Assembly (NCBI GenBank): GCA_945861405.1 | Contig: CAMAUL010000001.1 | Coordinates: forward strand, 1 to 64,000 | Origin: Candidatus Methylobacter oryzae | GTDB lineage: Bacteria; Pseudomonadota; Gammaproteobacteria; Methylococcales; Methylomonadaceae | DNA: 64,000 nucleotides | Direction: 5' to 3' | Part shown: piece by piece, positions 29,580 to 37,503 of the stretch | How the letters are laid out: each line of letters begins with the position of its first letter | Position numbering within the stretch: the first letter of the stretch is position 1 | The notes under the pieces: model-generated | Seen by the model: the letters and a program-made list of their open reading frames with translations, nothing else | Database searches by the model: none | Told to the model about the DNA's origin: nothing | Program-made: the position numbers and the translations under genes

Positions 29580-29617
29580 TTCTGCTATATTTTTAAAAAA
29601 CAAACAGAGAACGAATT

Positions 29618-30253
29618 ATGATTAAATCACTTACCCGAAAGCAGCAGGAAATCTTCGATTTCTTATTGCAAAATCAGGACAACTTTCCCCATCCGCCCAC
29701 TCTGGAAGAGCTTTGTGCAGGCATGGGCTTAAAATCTCGCGGCTCTTTGCATAATCACATTAAGGCCCTGATTAACGAAAACCTGATCGAAGCCCCGGAG
29801 CGCAAGCAACGCGGTATCCGCCTGACCGAATACGCCAAACAAATGACCGACCATTCCGACGATCAAAGCGCTCTGCCTTTTGTCGGCTTTATAGCCGCCG
29901 GAAAACCCATCGAAGCCGTCGAAAACATCACTTATATGTCTATCCCTGAGCAACTGAAAACACAAAAGCCCTGCTACGTCCTTAAAGTCAAAGGCGATTC
30001 GATGCTGGAGCAAGGCATCTACGACGGCGACTGGGTGATTATCGAACAACGCTGCCATGCCCGTAATGGCGAAATTGTCGTGGCCCTGGTCAACAAAGCC
30101 GAAGCCACACTGAAATTTATTGAGCAATACCCGCACGAAACATTACTCATCCCTGCTAATTCAACCATGGAAGCCTTGCGCTACAACCCGGAGCAAGTCG
30201 AAATTCAAGGCGTATTAGTAGGCCAAATGCGTAGTTATACTAAAAACCACTAG
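29618..30253 (+). CDS. lexA: SOS repressor LexA
   Basis: A 211-residue LexA: an N-terminal winged helix (LTRKQQEIFDFL, then LKSRGSLHNHIKALINENLIE) and an S24 autoprotease domain with the Ala-Gly cleavage site in GFIAAGKPIE, the nucleophile Ser in KGDSMLEQGI and the general-base Lys in EATLKFIEQ. RecA filaments on damaged DNA trigger its cleavage. A GTTC-N7-GTTC box lies upstream and a 50-codon membrane peptide gene follows 10 bases downstream. Confidence 0.94.
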   Translation: MIKSLTRKQQEIFDFLLQNQDNFPHPPTLEELCAGMGLKSRGSLHNHIKALINENLIEAPERKQRGIRLTEYAKQMTDHSDDQSALPFVGFIAAGKPIEAVENITYMSIPEQLKTQKPCYVLKVKGDSMLEQGIYDGDWVIIEQRCHARNGEIVVALVNKAEATLKFIEQYPHETLLIPANSTMEALRYNPEQVEIQGVLVGQMRSYTKNH

Positions 30254-30263
30254 GAGAAATATC

Positions 30264-30416
30264 ATGTTGCAACAACCAATCCATATGCGCGACCAAGTGA
30301 CCAATCGAGTAGACATCATAATGAACAACGGCAAGCCGCCGTTCGCCGAATGGCTGGAGGAATTTACAACCTCGCTGTTATTTGTGGCCATCGTTATTTT
30401 TCTTATTCGCATCTAA
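30264..30416 (+). CDS. Small membrane peptide downstream of lexA
   Basis: A 50-residue product beginning MLQQPIHMRDQVTNR, with a C-terminal hydrophobic segment SLLFVAIVIFLIRI (37-50) that would span or enter the membrane. A strong TAGGAGA ribosome-binding site lies eight bases before the ATG, and the lexA stop is just upstream, so it is probably cotranscribed and SOS-inducible. I recognise no family. Short lexA-linked membrane peptides can act as division inhibitors or TisB-like depolarising toxins, but that is only analogy. Confidence 0.65.
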   Translation: MLQQPIHMRDQVTNRVDIIMNNGKPPFAEWLEEFTTSLLFVAIVIFLIRI

Positions 30417-30530
30417 AGCCGCAATTCACTTGTCGACCAATATAGATTGAAAAAATCATCGACAACAGATAGGGTACGCACGAAATAACGATGCACTATA
30501 TTTCTTGATTAACAATAATAACAAAAAGCT

Positions 30531-30670
30531 CGTCATTCCGGCAGGAATGCCAGACCCGTTAGAGCGCGAAGCGAATCCAGCCACATGGATGTGAAGCATA
30601 GAATTAAGCCAAGCGATTCGGCAAGCTACCATCCTTGGCTCTGGATATTGGCATCCCTGCCAATATGACG
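30531..30670. repeat. REP-like palindrome
   Basis: CGTCATTCCGGCAGGAATGCC at the left is inverted (17 of 21 matches) as GGCATCCCTGCCAATATGACG at the right. This is the CGTCATTCCGGC type of extragenic palindrome; a related half-site occurs at about 63680-63712. The remainder of 30417-30840 holds nothing I recognise. Confidence 0.75.
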
Positions 30671-30840
30671 ATGCTCTGAGATTCCTTGCCAATCAGGTTA
30701 TATTTTTATATGTCTATCATTCTCAGACCACGACATACCTGCCTTTGTATGATTAATTCCTGGTGCGTGAAAGCCAGTCACGTGCCGTGCCTGATTCTTT
30801 CCAATACTACTCTCCCCTCTTTTCTGCAAGGTTACAATAA

Positions 30841-31605
30841 ATGCCTATTTCGTCTACCGCTCTTGAGAAGATTATCCGCGAAGCCGGATCAATCGCCATG
30901 ACTCATTTTAAAGACCTGAAGAATTTAGAGGTGACTAAAAAAAGCCCCCGAGACCTGGTCACCGATGCCGACGTGGCGGTTGAAGCCTTCTTACAAAAAT
31001 CCCTTGCTGAGCATTACCCGCAATTCGGTTTTTGGGGGGAAGAGAGCGGACAAAGCGCCAACCAAACCAGCCGCTGGATCGTCGATCCGATTGACGGAAC
31101 GCACTCGTTTTCACGGGGCCAGTATTTCTGGGGCATCAGCGTCGCGCTGGAGATCGACCAGGAAATCATATTCGGGGCTGTCTATGCGCCCGCACTGGAT
31201 GATTACTATGCTGCCGAGAAAGGCAAAGGTGCCTGGAAAAACGGATCGCCCATTACCGTATCCAATGAAAGCAACCTTGCTGATGCGATGGTCGCGACCG
31301 GATTCGCCTGCTTGCGCTCCTACTTAAAAGAAAACAACCTGCAACGGTTCTGCCGAATCGCCGAAATAACAACCGGGCAGCGCCGTTTCGGCTCTGCGGC
31401 AATTGATCTATGCCTGGTTGCGGATGGACAGGTTGACGCTTTTTGGGAGCAGGAATTAAACCTGTATGACGTTGCCGCCGGGGCATTAATTGCAAGCGAA
31501 GCAGGCGCTACGGTTACCGACTTCCAAGGCAATAAAGGACTCTTTCCAAAGCAGATCCTGGTAACAAACGGGAAGATTCTTAACCAGATACTTCCGCTGA
31601 TGTGA
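30841..31605 (+). CDS. Inositol-monophosphatase family phosphatase
   Basis: A Mg-dependent, Li-sensitive-type sugar phosphatase of 254 residues. The metal site motifs are intact: FWGEESG, then IVDPIDGTHSFSRG, and the C-terminal ELNLYDVAAGALIASEAGA. Family members hydrolyse inositol phosphate, histidinol phosphate, or fructose bisphosphate/PAP; the substrate cannot be fixed from sequence, though the HisN-like subgroup is a reasonable guess. It stands alone between repeat-rich regions. Confidence 0.85.
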   Translation: MPISSTALEKIIREAGSIAMTHFKDLKNLEVTKKSPRDLVTDADVAVEAFLQKSLAEHYPQFGFWGEESGQSANQTSRWIVDPIDGTHSFSRGQYFWGISVALEIDQEIIFGAVYAPALDDYYAAEKGKGAWKNGSPITVSNESNLADAMVATGFACLRSYLKENNLQRFCRIAEITTGQRRFGSAAIDLCLVADGQVDAFWEQELNLYDVAAGALIASEAGATVTDFQGNKGLFPKQILVTNGKILNQILPLM

Positions 31606-31624
31606 TGTCTTTATTAATAATTCC

Positions 31625-31667
31625 GTAGGGTGGGCAACGCTTTTTTTGCCCACCAAAACAAAACGCC
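31625..31667. repeat. GTAGGGTGGGC repeat downstream of the RAYT gene
   Basis: GTAGGGTGGGCAACGC followed by TTTTTTT and GCCCACC forms a hairpin with a second GCCCACCATAC copy. It is the same hairpin found in both long repeat copies on the other side of the transposase gene. Confidence 0.7.
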
Positions 31668-31697
31668 CACCATACCCAAAAGGCACATAAGAAACCA

Positions 31698-32252
31698 TCA
31701 ACTCGGTTCGCCGCCACATGCCAAAGCAATGGTATCGAGTGTCCCAGCCCAATCCAACGGATAAATGCCCAGCGCGACATCGCAGTGAAAAGTAGTATAC
31801 GGCCAATCCCTTACACGCGTCACCAAGCCATGTTTAACCGGATTGATGACAATGTAATCAATGTGATGCGAATAATCCAATTCCGTTGTAATGCAATGCT
31901 CCCAATAACGTCGTTGCCAGAAGGTTGATTCACGATGCTTGGTTTTGGATACCGTCATCCAATCCGTCCGATGATAATATTGGGCGCATGCCAAAGAAAC
32001 CATCCGTTTTATCAAGCCCCAACGCATCGAATAATTAGCATCGCCCGGCGGCAATGTCCAAACACAATGCAAATGATCGGGTAATAAAACCCAGGCATTG
32101 ATGGTAAAAGGGTGTCGTGATTGTACCGTTTTGATGGCATCGCGCAATGCCGCACGTACCGGAGCATCACAAAGAATCGGGCGACGGCGATAGGTGACCA
32201 CAGTGAAAAAGTAAGTTGCGCCAGGAATGTCGGCGCGTCGATAACATGACAT
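31698..32252 (-). CDS. REP-associated tyrosine transposase (RAYT)
   Basis: A 184-residue Y1/HUH-fold transposase of the IS200/IS605-like superfamily. Visible features are the YFFTVVTYRRRPIL N-terminus, the metal-binding HUH motif in LLPDHLHCVWTLP, and the catalytic Tyr region HIDYIVINPVKHGLV. RAYTs are single-copy and do not form classical insertion sequences; they mobilise REP palindromes. Here the gene is flanked on both sides by GTAGGGTGGGC hairpin repeats, which are the likely substrates. Confidence 0.92.
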   Translation of the reverse strand: MSCYRRADIPGATYFFTVVTYRRRPILCDAPVRAALRDAIKTVQSRHPFTINAWVLLPDHLHCVWTLPPGDANYSMRWGLIKRMVSLACAQYYHRTDWMTVSKTKHRESTFWQRRYWEHCITTELDYSHHIDYIVINPVKHGLVTRVRDWPYTTFHCDVALGIYPLDWAGTLDTIALACGGEPS

Positions 32253-32370
32253 AGTGATATGTATTAGCCAGCGGATGTGTTGTTCAGTATAGCAAAATCA
32301 GTAAATGTAGGGTGGGCAGCGCGGTTTTGCCTTTTTGCCCTCGGGTACACCAAAAAACCCGAATGGCACC

Positions 32371-32491
32371 CATAAAAAAACCACCCAACCCCGCGAAGGA
32401 TTGAATGGTTTGTGTTGGATCAAGATACGATTAATTACAGGTTATGCGTTTAATCGCGTGGGCAGAAAAGCGTTGCCCACCCTACCCGGCT
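32371..32491. repeat. Long RAYT-linked repeat, copy 1
   Basis: A 121-base unit nearly identical to the copy at 32861-32980. It contains ACCACCCAACCCCGCGAAGG, a TTAATCGCGTGGGCAGAAAA block and GCGTTGCCCACCCTACCCGG, which on the minus strand forms the GTGGGCA/TGCCCAC hairpin. Its last base is the first base of the stop codon of the 43-residue gene, so it may serve as that gene's terminator. Confidence 0.9.
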
Positions 32492-32622
32492 TAATTAGAA
32501 TGAATCGCGCCGGTATCAATGTGATGGTGAATTTTGGCTGACTTAATGGCAAACAGCAAAGCAATCAATCCCCATAAAGCAACAAGTCCCATTCCTAAAA
32601 GTGCAGCAATTTCAATGGTCAT
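32491..32622 (-). CDS. 43-residue membrane peptide (pair A, second gene)
   Basis: MTIEIAALLGMGLVALWGL and IALLFAIKSAKIHHH describe one hydrophobic helix with a polar, His-rich tail. It starts one base after the stop of the 67-residue gene and has a GGGGA ribosome-binding site within that gene. Function unknown. The tight pairing with another small membrane protein suggests a two-component membrane complex or toxin-antitoxin-like pair. Confidence 0.55.
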   Translation of the reverse strand: MTIEIAALLGMGLVALWGLIALLFAIKSAKIHHHIDTGAIHSN

Positions 32623-32623
32623 T

Positions 32624-32827
32624 TTATTCCCCTTCTTCGTCTTGAATAGACATGAGCAGATGCAAAATGGTTTGGCAAACTATCCACCAGATAAACGCAC
32701 CCAACAGGATTACCGGACTGTTACTTGAATAGCCCATAAAGCCCAACCCGACACCGCCGAAATTAGAAATCTTTTTCAATTCATCAGCAATTGATTTTCT
32801 GACTTCACGATCAAATTTTAGTTTCAT
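32624..32827 (-). CDS. 67-residue membrane protein (pair A, first gene)
   Basis: Starts at MKLKFDREVRKSIADELKKI (a charged helix), then one or two hydrophobic stretches (GVGLGFMGY and PVILLGAFIWWIVCQTILHLLMS) and an acidic end DEEGE. I chose this ATG because 17 upstream codons run into the repeat. No family recognised. The pair lies exactly between the two long direct repeats, so the whole unit may have been copied or moved with them. Confidence 0.5.
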   Translation of the reverse strand: MKLKFDREVRKSIADELKKISNFGGVGLGFMGYSSNSPVILLGAFIWWIVCQTILHLLMSIQDEEGE

Positions 32828-32860
32828 GCTAAAGAATATATCATAAAAGCACCCACCACC

Positions 32861-32980
32861 CACAAAAAAACCACCCAACCCCGCGAAGGATTGGATGGTT
32901 TGTGTTGGGTTAAGGTACGATTAATACAGGTTATGCGTTTAATCGCGTGGGCAGAAAAGCGTTGCCCACCCTACCCGGCT
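32861..32980. repeat. Long RAYT-linked repeat, copy 2
   Basis: A 120-base direct copy of 32371-32491 with only a handful of differences. It ends ten bases after the pilin stop codon, so on the minus strand its GTGGGCA/TGCCCAC hairpin may terminate the pilin message. Confidence 0.9.
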
Positions 32981-32989
32981 GCCTAGCTT

Positions 32990-33523
32990 TTAACGACATT
33001 CAGCCGGCGCATATTTAGCTGGAAGGTTACCGGCAACCATACCAGTAAGTCCACGGTTACCTGCCGTAACACTCGTTGCAGTGGCACAACCCCAATCAAT
33101 AGCGCCTGCTACACCGGCTGCTGGAAGTGCATTTTGCACATTCGGAGTAAATACTATCGTCTGGCCTAATGCATCGGTCGGTAAACCACTACCTGCTGCA
33201 CTTGTCAGAGTAACTGTAATCGCACCTGATGCAGCAACCTGTATATCGTCTACAAACTTGGATTGTTTCTCAGCTTGAAGCTTAGCGTTATACATGGCAA
33301 CCGCCGCTGTTATCCCAGCCATGCTATCCGTTTGAAATGCTTCACTGATTAATCCCTTAACAGCATCTCCTGCAATCACAGCTTCACTGACTTTTGAGCG
33401 AACGGTGTAATCCTGATAAGCCGGAATCGCTACCGCCGCCAAGATGCCAATGATCGCCACAACGATCATTAATTCGATTAAGGTAAAACCTTGTTGTGCT
33501 TTTTTGATAGATAATGCGTTCAT
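32990..33523 (-). CDS. pilA: Type IV pilin (PilA-like major pilin)
   Basis: A 177-residue prepilin with a short basic leader [12 protein letters not shown] and the type III signal cleaved before Phe in [20 protein letters not shown], with the conserved Glu at +5. The C-terminal domain contains two cysteines (WGCATAT and APAEC) that would form the D-loop disulfide. A sigma-54-type promoter lies upstream, as for Pseudomonas pilA under PilS/PilR. No pilus assembly genes are in the window. Confidence 0.92.
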   Translation of the reverse strand: MNALSIKKAQQGFTLIELMIVVAIIGILAAVAIPAYQDYTVRSKVSEAVIAGDAVKGLISEAFQTDSMAGITAAVAMYNAKLQAEKQSKFVDDIQVAASGAITVTLTSAAGSGLPTDALGQTIVFTPNVQNALPAAGVAGAIDWGCATATSVTAGNRGLTGMVAGNLPAKYAPAECR

Positions 33524-33566
33524 GAGTCAATCCTCTTTAAATTAAAAATAAACCGCAACAAGACAC

Positions 33567-33584
33567 ATGCAGCAGCCATGCCAA
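33567..33584 (-). promoter_or_regulatory. Sigma-54 (RpoN) promoter of pilA
   Basis: On the minus strand TTGGCATGGCTGCTGCAT, with GG and GC exactly ten bases apart. It matches TGGCACG-N4-TTGCA at all but two positions. The expected start of transcription is about 34 bases before the pilA ATG. Confidence 0.75.
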
Positions 33585-33809
33585 ACATTCTTACCTATCG
33601 ACATTTTGTTTTTCGAATTAATTGTAATCCACATTGAAACAACCACTTACATGCATTAAGAAAGATGATCCGCGCCAATAAAGCACTGCCCGCGCCGACC
33701 GAAAAACTGGTCACGGCAGAAATGCCTGCCAAAAAGACCTGCCATGCTAAAATGCCGCTAAAAAAACACTGCCAAATATATTGCACTCTTTTAAATCAAT
33801 GGCCCTAAC

Positions 33810-34268
33810 ATGCAACACGTCAGCCTTCACACAGCCACTACGTTAACCGAATGGAGCGAACGCACTATAAGACGCCGCGTTGCCGACGGTAGCTTACAGT
33901 GCGCTGCCAATAATGAGGCCCAACACAAAACCATGATCTGTTTCGACTCGATCAAACACGACATCTGCATTTCTCTAAATCCAGATGATATTGAGCTTAT
34001 TAAAAGCGCCGACTCAGGGGATGCAAAAGCTCAAAATGATTTGGCGTTGCTTTTTTTAGAGCATAACAAGCTGAAAAGCGCTGTCTATTGGCTGGAACTG
34101 GCGGCAAAGCAAAACTTTACCGATGCGATGCACTTGCTGGGGTGTTGTTATTTGGATGGCAACGGCTTACCTAAAGACGATAGCCTTGCCATGATGTGGA
34201 TTGCTAAAGCCGCTTCACTGGGCCATTCGATAGCGCTCGCCCAGATTCAGTCGATACGCGTAACTTAA
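33810..34268 (+). CDS. Sel1-repeat protein with N-terminal helix-turn-helix-like region
   Basis: 152 residues. The N-terminus (HTATTLTEWSERTIRRRVADGSLQ) looks like a MerR/excisionase-type helix-turn-helix. The C-terminal half has Sel1/TPR-like repeats: SGDAKAQNDLALLFLEHNKLKSAVYWLELAA and DAMHLLGCCYLDGNGLPKDDSLAMMWIAKAA. The combination suggests a regulator or adaptor. It is transcribed away from pilA from the shared intergenic region, and a link to pilus control is only positional. Confidence 0.7.
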   Translation: MQHVSLHTATTLTEWSERTIRRRVADGSLQCAANNEAQHKTMICFDSIKHDICISLNPDDIELIKSADSGDAKAQNDLALLFLEHNKLKSAVYWLELAAKQNFTDAMHLLGCCYLDGNGLPKDDSLAMMWIAKAASLGHSIALAQIQSIRVT

Positions 34269-34449
34269 AAGCTTGCGGATTTCGCTAACATCCTGAACAA
34301 CAAGCCAATCGTTACAAATTGCTAGATTCCACAATGCTTTATCCAAGTTATTTGACGAATAGTTACAAAATAAAGATTTTATAGAATGCAACTGACTATA
34401 TGTTGCTATAGTATGCGCATACACACCCAACATTAACGGAGTTTATACG

Positions 34450-34689
34450 ATGCAGACTCTAGCCAACACCACAAAGAAAGCAACCAACATTACTCTCTCG
34501 TCAGATGTATTGACCGAAGCGAAAGCATTGGGCATCAATATTTCGCAATCTTGCGACCAATTCTTACGCGAACTGGTACGTAATGAACGGGAAAGGTGCT
34601 GGCAGCAGGATAACGCCGATTTTATCGCCGCTTATAATCAAACTGTGACAGATGAAAGTTTGCCATTGGACTCATGGCGGTCATTTTAA
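34450..34689 (+). CDS. ccdA: CcdA-family antitoxin
   Basis: 79 residues: a ribbon-helix-helix N-terminus (KKATNITLSSDVLTEAKALGINIS) and a C-terminal tail (NADFIAAYNQTVTDESLPLDSWRSF) that closely matches the CcdB-neutralising end of CcdA. CGGAG precedes the ATG. The toxin gene begins one base after its stop. An ATGCGCATAC-rich AT stretch upstream is the likely autoregulated promoter. Confidence 0.93.
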   Translation: MQTLANTTKKATNITLSSDVLTEAKALGINISQSCDQFLRELVRNERERCWQQDNADFIAAYNQTVTDESLPLDSWRSF

Positions 34690-34690
34690 T

Positions 34691-35008
34691 ATGCCGCGTT
34701 TTGATATCTATCGAAATATTGGTGAGCATGCTGAAACGACGCCGTATCTTCTGGATGTCCAAAGCGATTTGTTACAAGGCCTGGAAACCCGCATCGTCGT
34801 GCCGCTACGCAGACGCGATCGTTTTCCTGCCGTCAGTCTTCCCGCTAATCTTACGCCGACGTTCGAAATTGAAGGCGTCGAATGTCTACTGGAAACACCG
34901 AAGCTGGCCGCAGTGCCGCTCCGTTTGTTAAAAATGCCGGTCGCATCGCTTGCGTCCAGGCAGCTTGAAATTACTGCGACGCTGGATTTTCTATTTCAGG
35001 GGTTCTGA
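34691..35008 (+). CDS. ccdB: CcdB-family gyrase toxin
   Basis: 105 residues starting MPRFDIYRN (a 13-codon longer frame overlaps ccdA and is unlikely). The CcdB fold signatures are present: TPYLLDVQSDLLQGLETRIVVPLRR and the C-terminal ITATLDFLFQGF, near the residues that contact GyrA. CcdB traps gyrase on DNA unless bound by CcdA. A chromosomal addiction module. Confidence 0.93.
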   Translation: MPRFDIYRNIGEHAETTPYLLDVQSDLLQGLETRIVVPLRRRDRFPAVSLPANLTPTFEIEGVECLLETPKLAAVPLRLLKMPVASLASRQLEITATLDFLFQGF

Positions 35009-35041
35009 GCAAGCGCATCGTTTGCAAGTGATGCGCTTTGT

Positions 35042-35140
35042 TTACTGTCCTTTTTTTACATCCAACCATGTATCGTAAGCAAGATACGCCAGAAAACCCA
35101 CAAAACCAATCATCATCACAGCAAGCAAAATACTATTCAT
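35042..35140 (-). CDS. 32-residue membrane peptide (pair B, second gene)
   Basis: MNSILLAVMMIGFVGFLAYL continues to a polar end DTWLDVKKGQ: a single transmembrane helix. Its ATG overlaps the end of the 81-residue gene by eight bases and the GGAGGA within that gene is its ribosome-binding site. Function unknown; the organisation parallels pair A. Confidence 0.5.
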   Translation of the reverse strand: MNSILLAVMMIGFVGFLAYLAYDTWLDVKKGQ

Positions 35141-35378
35141 TTTCCAAATCCTCCAATAACCGTTTTATCTGTTTGTAACTCCACAACGCAAAAGCCAAGC
35201 TACAAAAAAAGCCTGATGCGCATAGCAGCAATATCCAGAAACTAATCGTTAAATAATGCTCTGCCGCCCATCCCACCAACGCCATAACCATGGCTAACGC
35301 AGCAAAAAACATTTTTTCATGAAATGAAATTTCGGCTTTAATTCGTTCTATTTTTGGCATTTTAATCACTTGACCCAT
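35133..35378 (-). CDS. 81-residue two-helix membrane protein (pair B, first gene)
   Basis: A basic N-terminus (MGQVIKMPKIERIKAE), two transmembrane segments (MFFAALAMVMALVGWAA and ISFWILLLCASGFFCSLAFALW) and a charged C-terminal helix KQIKRLLEDLENE. An internal ATG (MPKIER) is an alternative start. No family recognised. Together with the overlapping 32-residue peptide it resembles pair A, with a larger membrane protein followed by a one-helix peptide. Confidence 0.6.
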   Translation of the reverse strand: MGQVIKMPKIERIKAEISFHEKMFFAALAMVMALVGWAAEHYLTISFWILLLCASGFFCSLAFALWSYKQIKRLLEDLENE

Positions 35379-35439
35379 AAAACCAGCTCAATTATACCAC
35401 TCCTCCGAAAACCGAGGACGGGGTTCATTTGTAACCGGC

Positions 35440-36876
35440 TTACTTTAACTTGGCCTTAAGCATTTTGTTCACTTCTCCGGGGTTAGCCTTGCCCTGCATC
35501 TCCTTCATGACTTGCCCGACAAAAAAGCCGAAGACCTTATCTTTACCACTACGGTATTGCTCAACCTGATCCTGGTTATCGGCAATAATTTTATCGATAA
35601 TGGCTTCTATCGCGCCGGTGTCGGTGATTTGTTTCAGGCCTTTGGCTTCGATGATTTGATCGGCTGTCGCCGTGCTCTGCCACAACTCTTCGAACACTTG
35701 CTTGGCAATCTTGCCGGAAATGGTGTCGTCGCTGATGCGTTTTAACAATCCGGCCAGACGTTCATGACTGACCGGCGAGTCGGTAATATCCAGGTCGGCT
35801 TTGTTAAGCACTGCCAGAAGATCGCCAGTTATCCAGTTGGCGCACATTTTTGCTTCACAAGCCGATTCCTTAACCACGGCTTCGAAATAATCAGCCATCT
35901 GACGGGAGGATGTCAGCAAGGTGGAGCTCTCTTCATCCAGATTGTAATCAGTTTTAAAACGCAGTTTTTTTGCTTGGGGTAATTCCGGCAGTTGGGCTTT
36001 TATTTGTGTTTTAAAGTTTTCATCAATCAGCACCGGCAACAGGTCGGGATCGGGGAAATACCGGTAATCATTGGCCTCTTCCTTACTGCGCATGGAACGG
36101 GTTTCATCCTTGTCGGAATCATACAGGCGGGTTTCCTGCACCACGGTGCCGCCGCTTTCTATCAGCTCTATTTGCCGCTCAATTTCGTGATTAATGGCTT
36201 TTTCGACAAACTTGAACGAGTTGATATTTTTGATTTCAGCCCGCGTACCGAATTCCTTCTGGCCTTTAGGACGCACCGAGACGTTGGCGTCACAGCGGAA
36301 CGAACCTTCCTGCATATTGCCATCGCAAATACCCAGATAGCGCACAAGTTCATGCATTTTCCGCATATAGGCCACGGCTTCTTTGGCTGAACTCATTTCC
36401 GGTTCGGAAACAATTTCCAGCAGCGGCGTACCGGCACGGTTTAAATCAATCCCGGTCAAGCCGTGAAAATCCTCATGCAGCGATTTACCGGCATCTTCTT
36501 CCAGGTGAGCGCGGGTGATGCCGATGCGTTTCGTTACGCCGTCAACATCAATATCCAAATGCCCGACACCGACGATAGGCAGATCCATCTGGCTGATTTG
36601 ATAACCTTTGGGCAAATCCGGATAAAAATAATTTTTCCTGGCGAAAACCGAATAGGGCGCGATATGCGCTTCGATGGCCATGCCGAAGATAACCGCTTTG
36701 CGCACGGCATCCTCATTCAATACCGGCAATACGCCCGGCAAACCTAAATCGACGGCGCAGGCTTGGGTATTGGGTTCCGCTCCGTAAGCAGTGGAAGCCC
36801 CGGAAAATATTTTGGATCTGGTGGCAAGTTGGGCGTGAATTTCCAGACCTATAACTGTTTCCCATTGTGAATTCAT
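35440..36876 (-). CDS. gatB: Asp/Glu-tRNA amidotransferase subunit B
   Basis: Kinase/transamidase subunit of GatCAB, which converts mischarged Asp-tRNA(Asn) or Glu-tRNA(Gln) to the amide. 478 residues, full length: [21 protein letters not shown] at the N-terminus, the [12 protein letters not shown] and [14 protein letters not shown] segments, and a C-terminal YqeY-like tRNA-binding domain. It is the distal gene of gatC-gatA-(Uma2)-gatB. Confidence 0.96.
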   Translation of the reverse strand: MNSQWETVIGLEIHAQLATRSKIFSGASTAYGAEPNTQACAVDLGLPGVLPVLNEDAVRKAVIFGMAIEAHIAPYSVFARKNYFYPDLPKGYQISQMDLPIVGVGHLDIDVDGVTKRIGITRAHLEEDAGKSLHEDFHGLTGIDLNRAGTPLLEIVSEPEMSSAKEAVAYMRKMHELVRYLGICDGNMQEGSFRCDANVSVRPKGQKEFGTRAEIKNINSFKFVEKAINHEIERQIELIESGGTVVQETRLYDSDKDETRSMRSKEEANDYRYFPDPDLLPVLIDENFKTQIKAQLPELPQAKKLRFKTDYNLDEESSTLLTSSRQMADYFEAVVKESACEAKMCANWITGDLLAVLNKADLDITDSPVSHERLAGLLKRISDDTISGKIAKQVFEELWQSTATADQIIEAKGLKQITDTGAIEAIIDKIIADNQDQVEQYRSGKDKVFGFFVGQVMKEMQGKANPGEVNKMLKAKLK

Positions 36877-36891
36877 TTTGGCAGCTCCTTT

Positions 36892-37497
36892 TTATTCGGC
36901 AAAAACGTCGGCTAGATCGATTTCCAGTTCGGGAAAAAGATAGGGTTTTGCGATGTCGTCGCCTGCGTGCATGGCGAATAGTTGATATTTTTCTGTATCT
37001 TGGTTCAACACAAACTGATAGACCGCTTGTTCATAGGGATAAACCAGCCAGTATTCGGTGACTCCGTTTTCCTGGTAAAGATCGTATTTAAGGCGCATTT
37101 CCCTCTTGGTATTGCCTGGAGATAACACTTCAATGACCCAGTCCGGCGCGCCGCTGCAACCTTGTACGGTCAATTTTTCAGGATCGCAAATCACACATAA
37201 ATCGGGTTGCACGACGCTGAAAATCTCCCGGTCGGCTAACGTCGATTTTCGCCGGTTGTATAGGCTCACATCAAACGGCGCGTGAAAAACCTGACAAGGT
37301 TTTTTATGTAAATGATTCCCGATAATAACCAATAGATTGCGTGAAAGACGTTGATGTTTCACATTCGGCGCAGGCGCCATCAACATGATTTTACCGCGTA
37401 TCAGTTCAACGGTTTCCTCCAGTTGCCAGGTCAAGTAATCGGCATAGCTGTAAGTGGCGTTTAAATCTAACTGCGAAAGTTGCGTAATAGTGGTCAT
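36892..37497 (-). CDS. Uma2-family (DUF820) putative nuclease inside the gat operon
   Basis: 201 residues of the PD-(D/E)xK-related Uma2 family. Family landmarks are YSYADYLTWQLEETVELIRGKI, VVQPDLCVICDP (metal Asp), PDWVIEVLSPGNTKREMRLK (Glu and Lys) and YQENGVTEYWLVYP. It lies six bases after gatA and 15 bases before gatB on the same strand, so it appears to be an insertion into a conserved operon. The biological role of this family is not established. Confidence 0.85.
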   Translation of the reverse strand: MTTITQLSQLDLNATYSYADYLTWQLEETVELIRGKIMLMAPAPNVKHQRLSRNLLVIIGNHLHKKPCQVFHAPFDVSLYNRRKSTLADREIFSVVQPDLCVICDPEKLTVQGCSGAPDWVIEVLSPGNTKREMRLKYDLYQENGVTEYWLVYPYEQAVYQFVLNQDTEKYQLFAMHAGDDIAKPYLFPELEIDLADVFAE

Positions 37498-37503
37498 AGT
37501 CGT

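Noticed and set aside
31698-32252. A complete IS200/IS605 insertion sequence
   Set aside because: The protein is of RAYT type and the flanks are REP-like repeats; no accessory TnpB and no single pair of element ends are seen.
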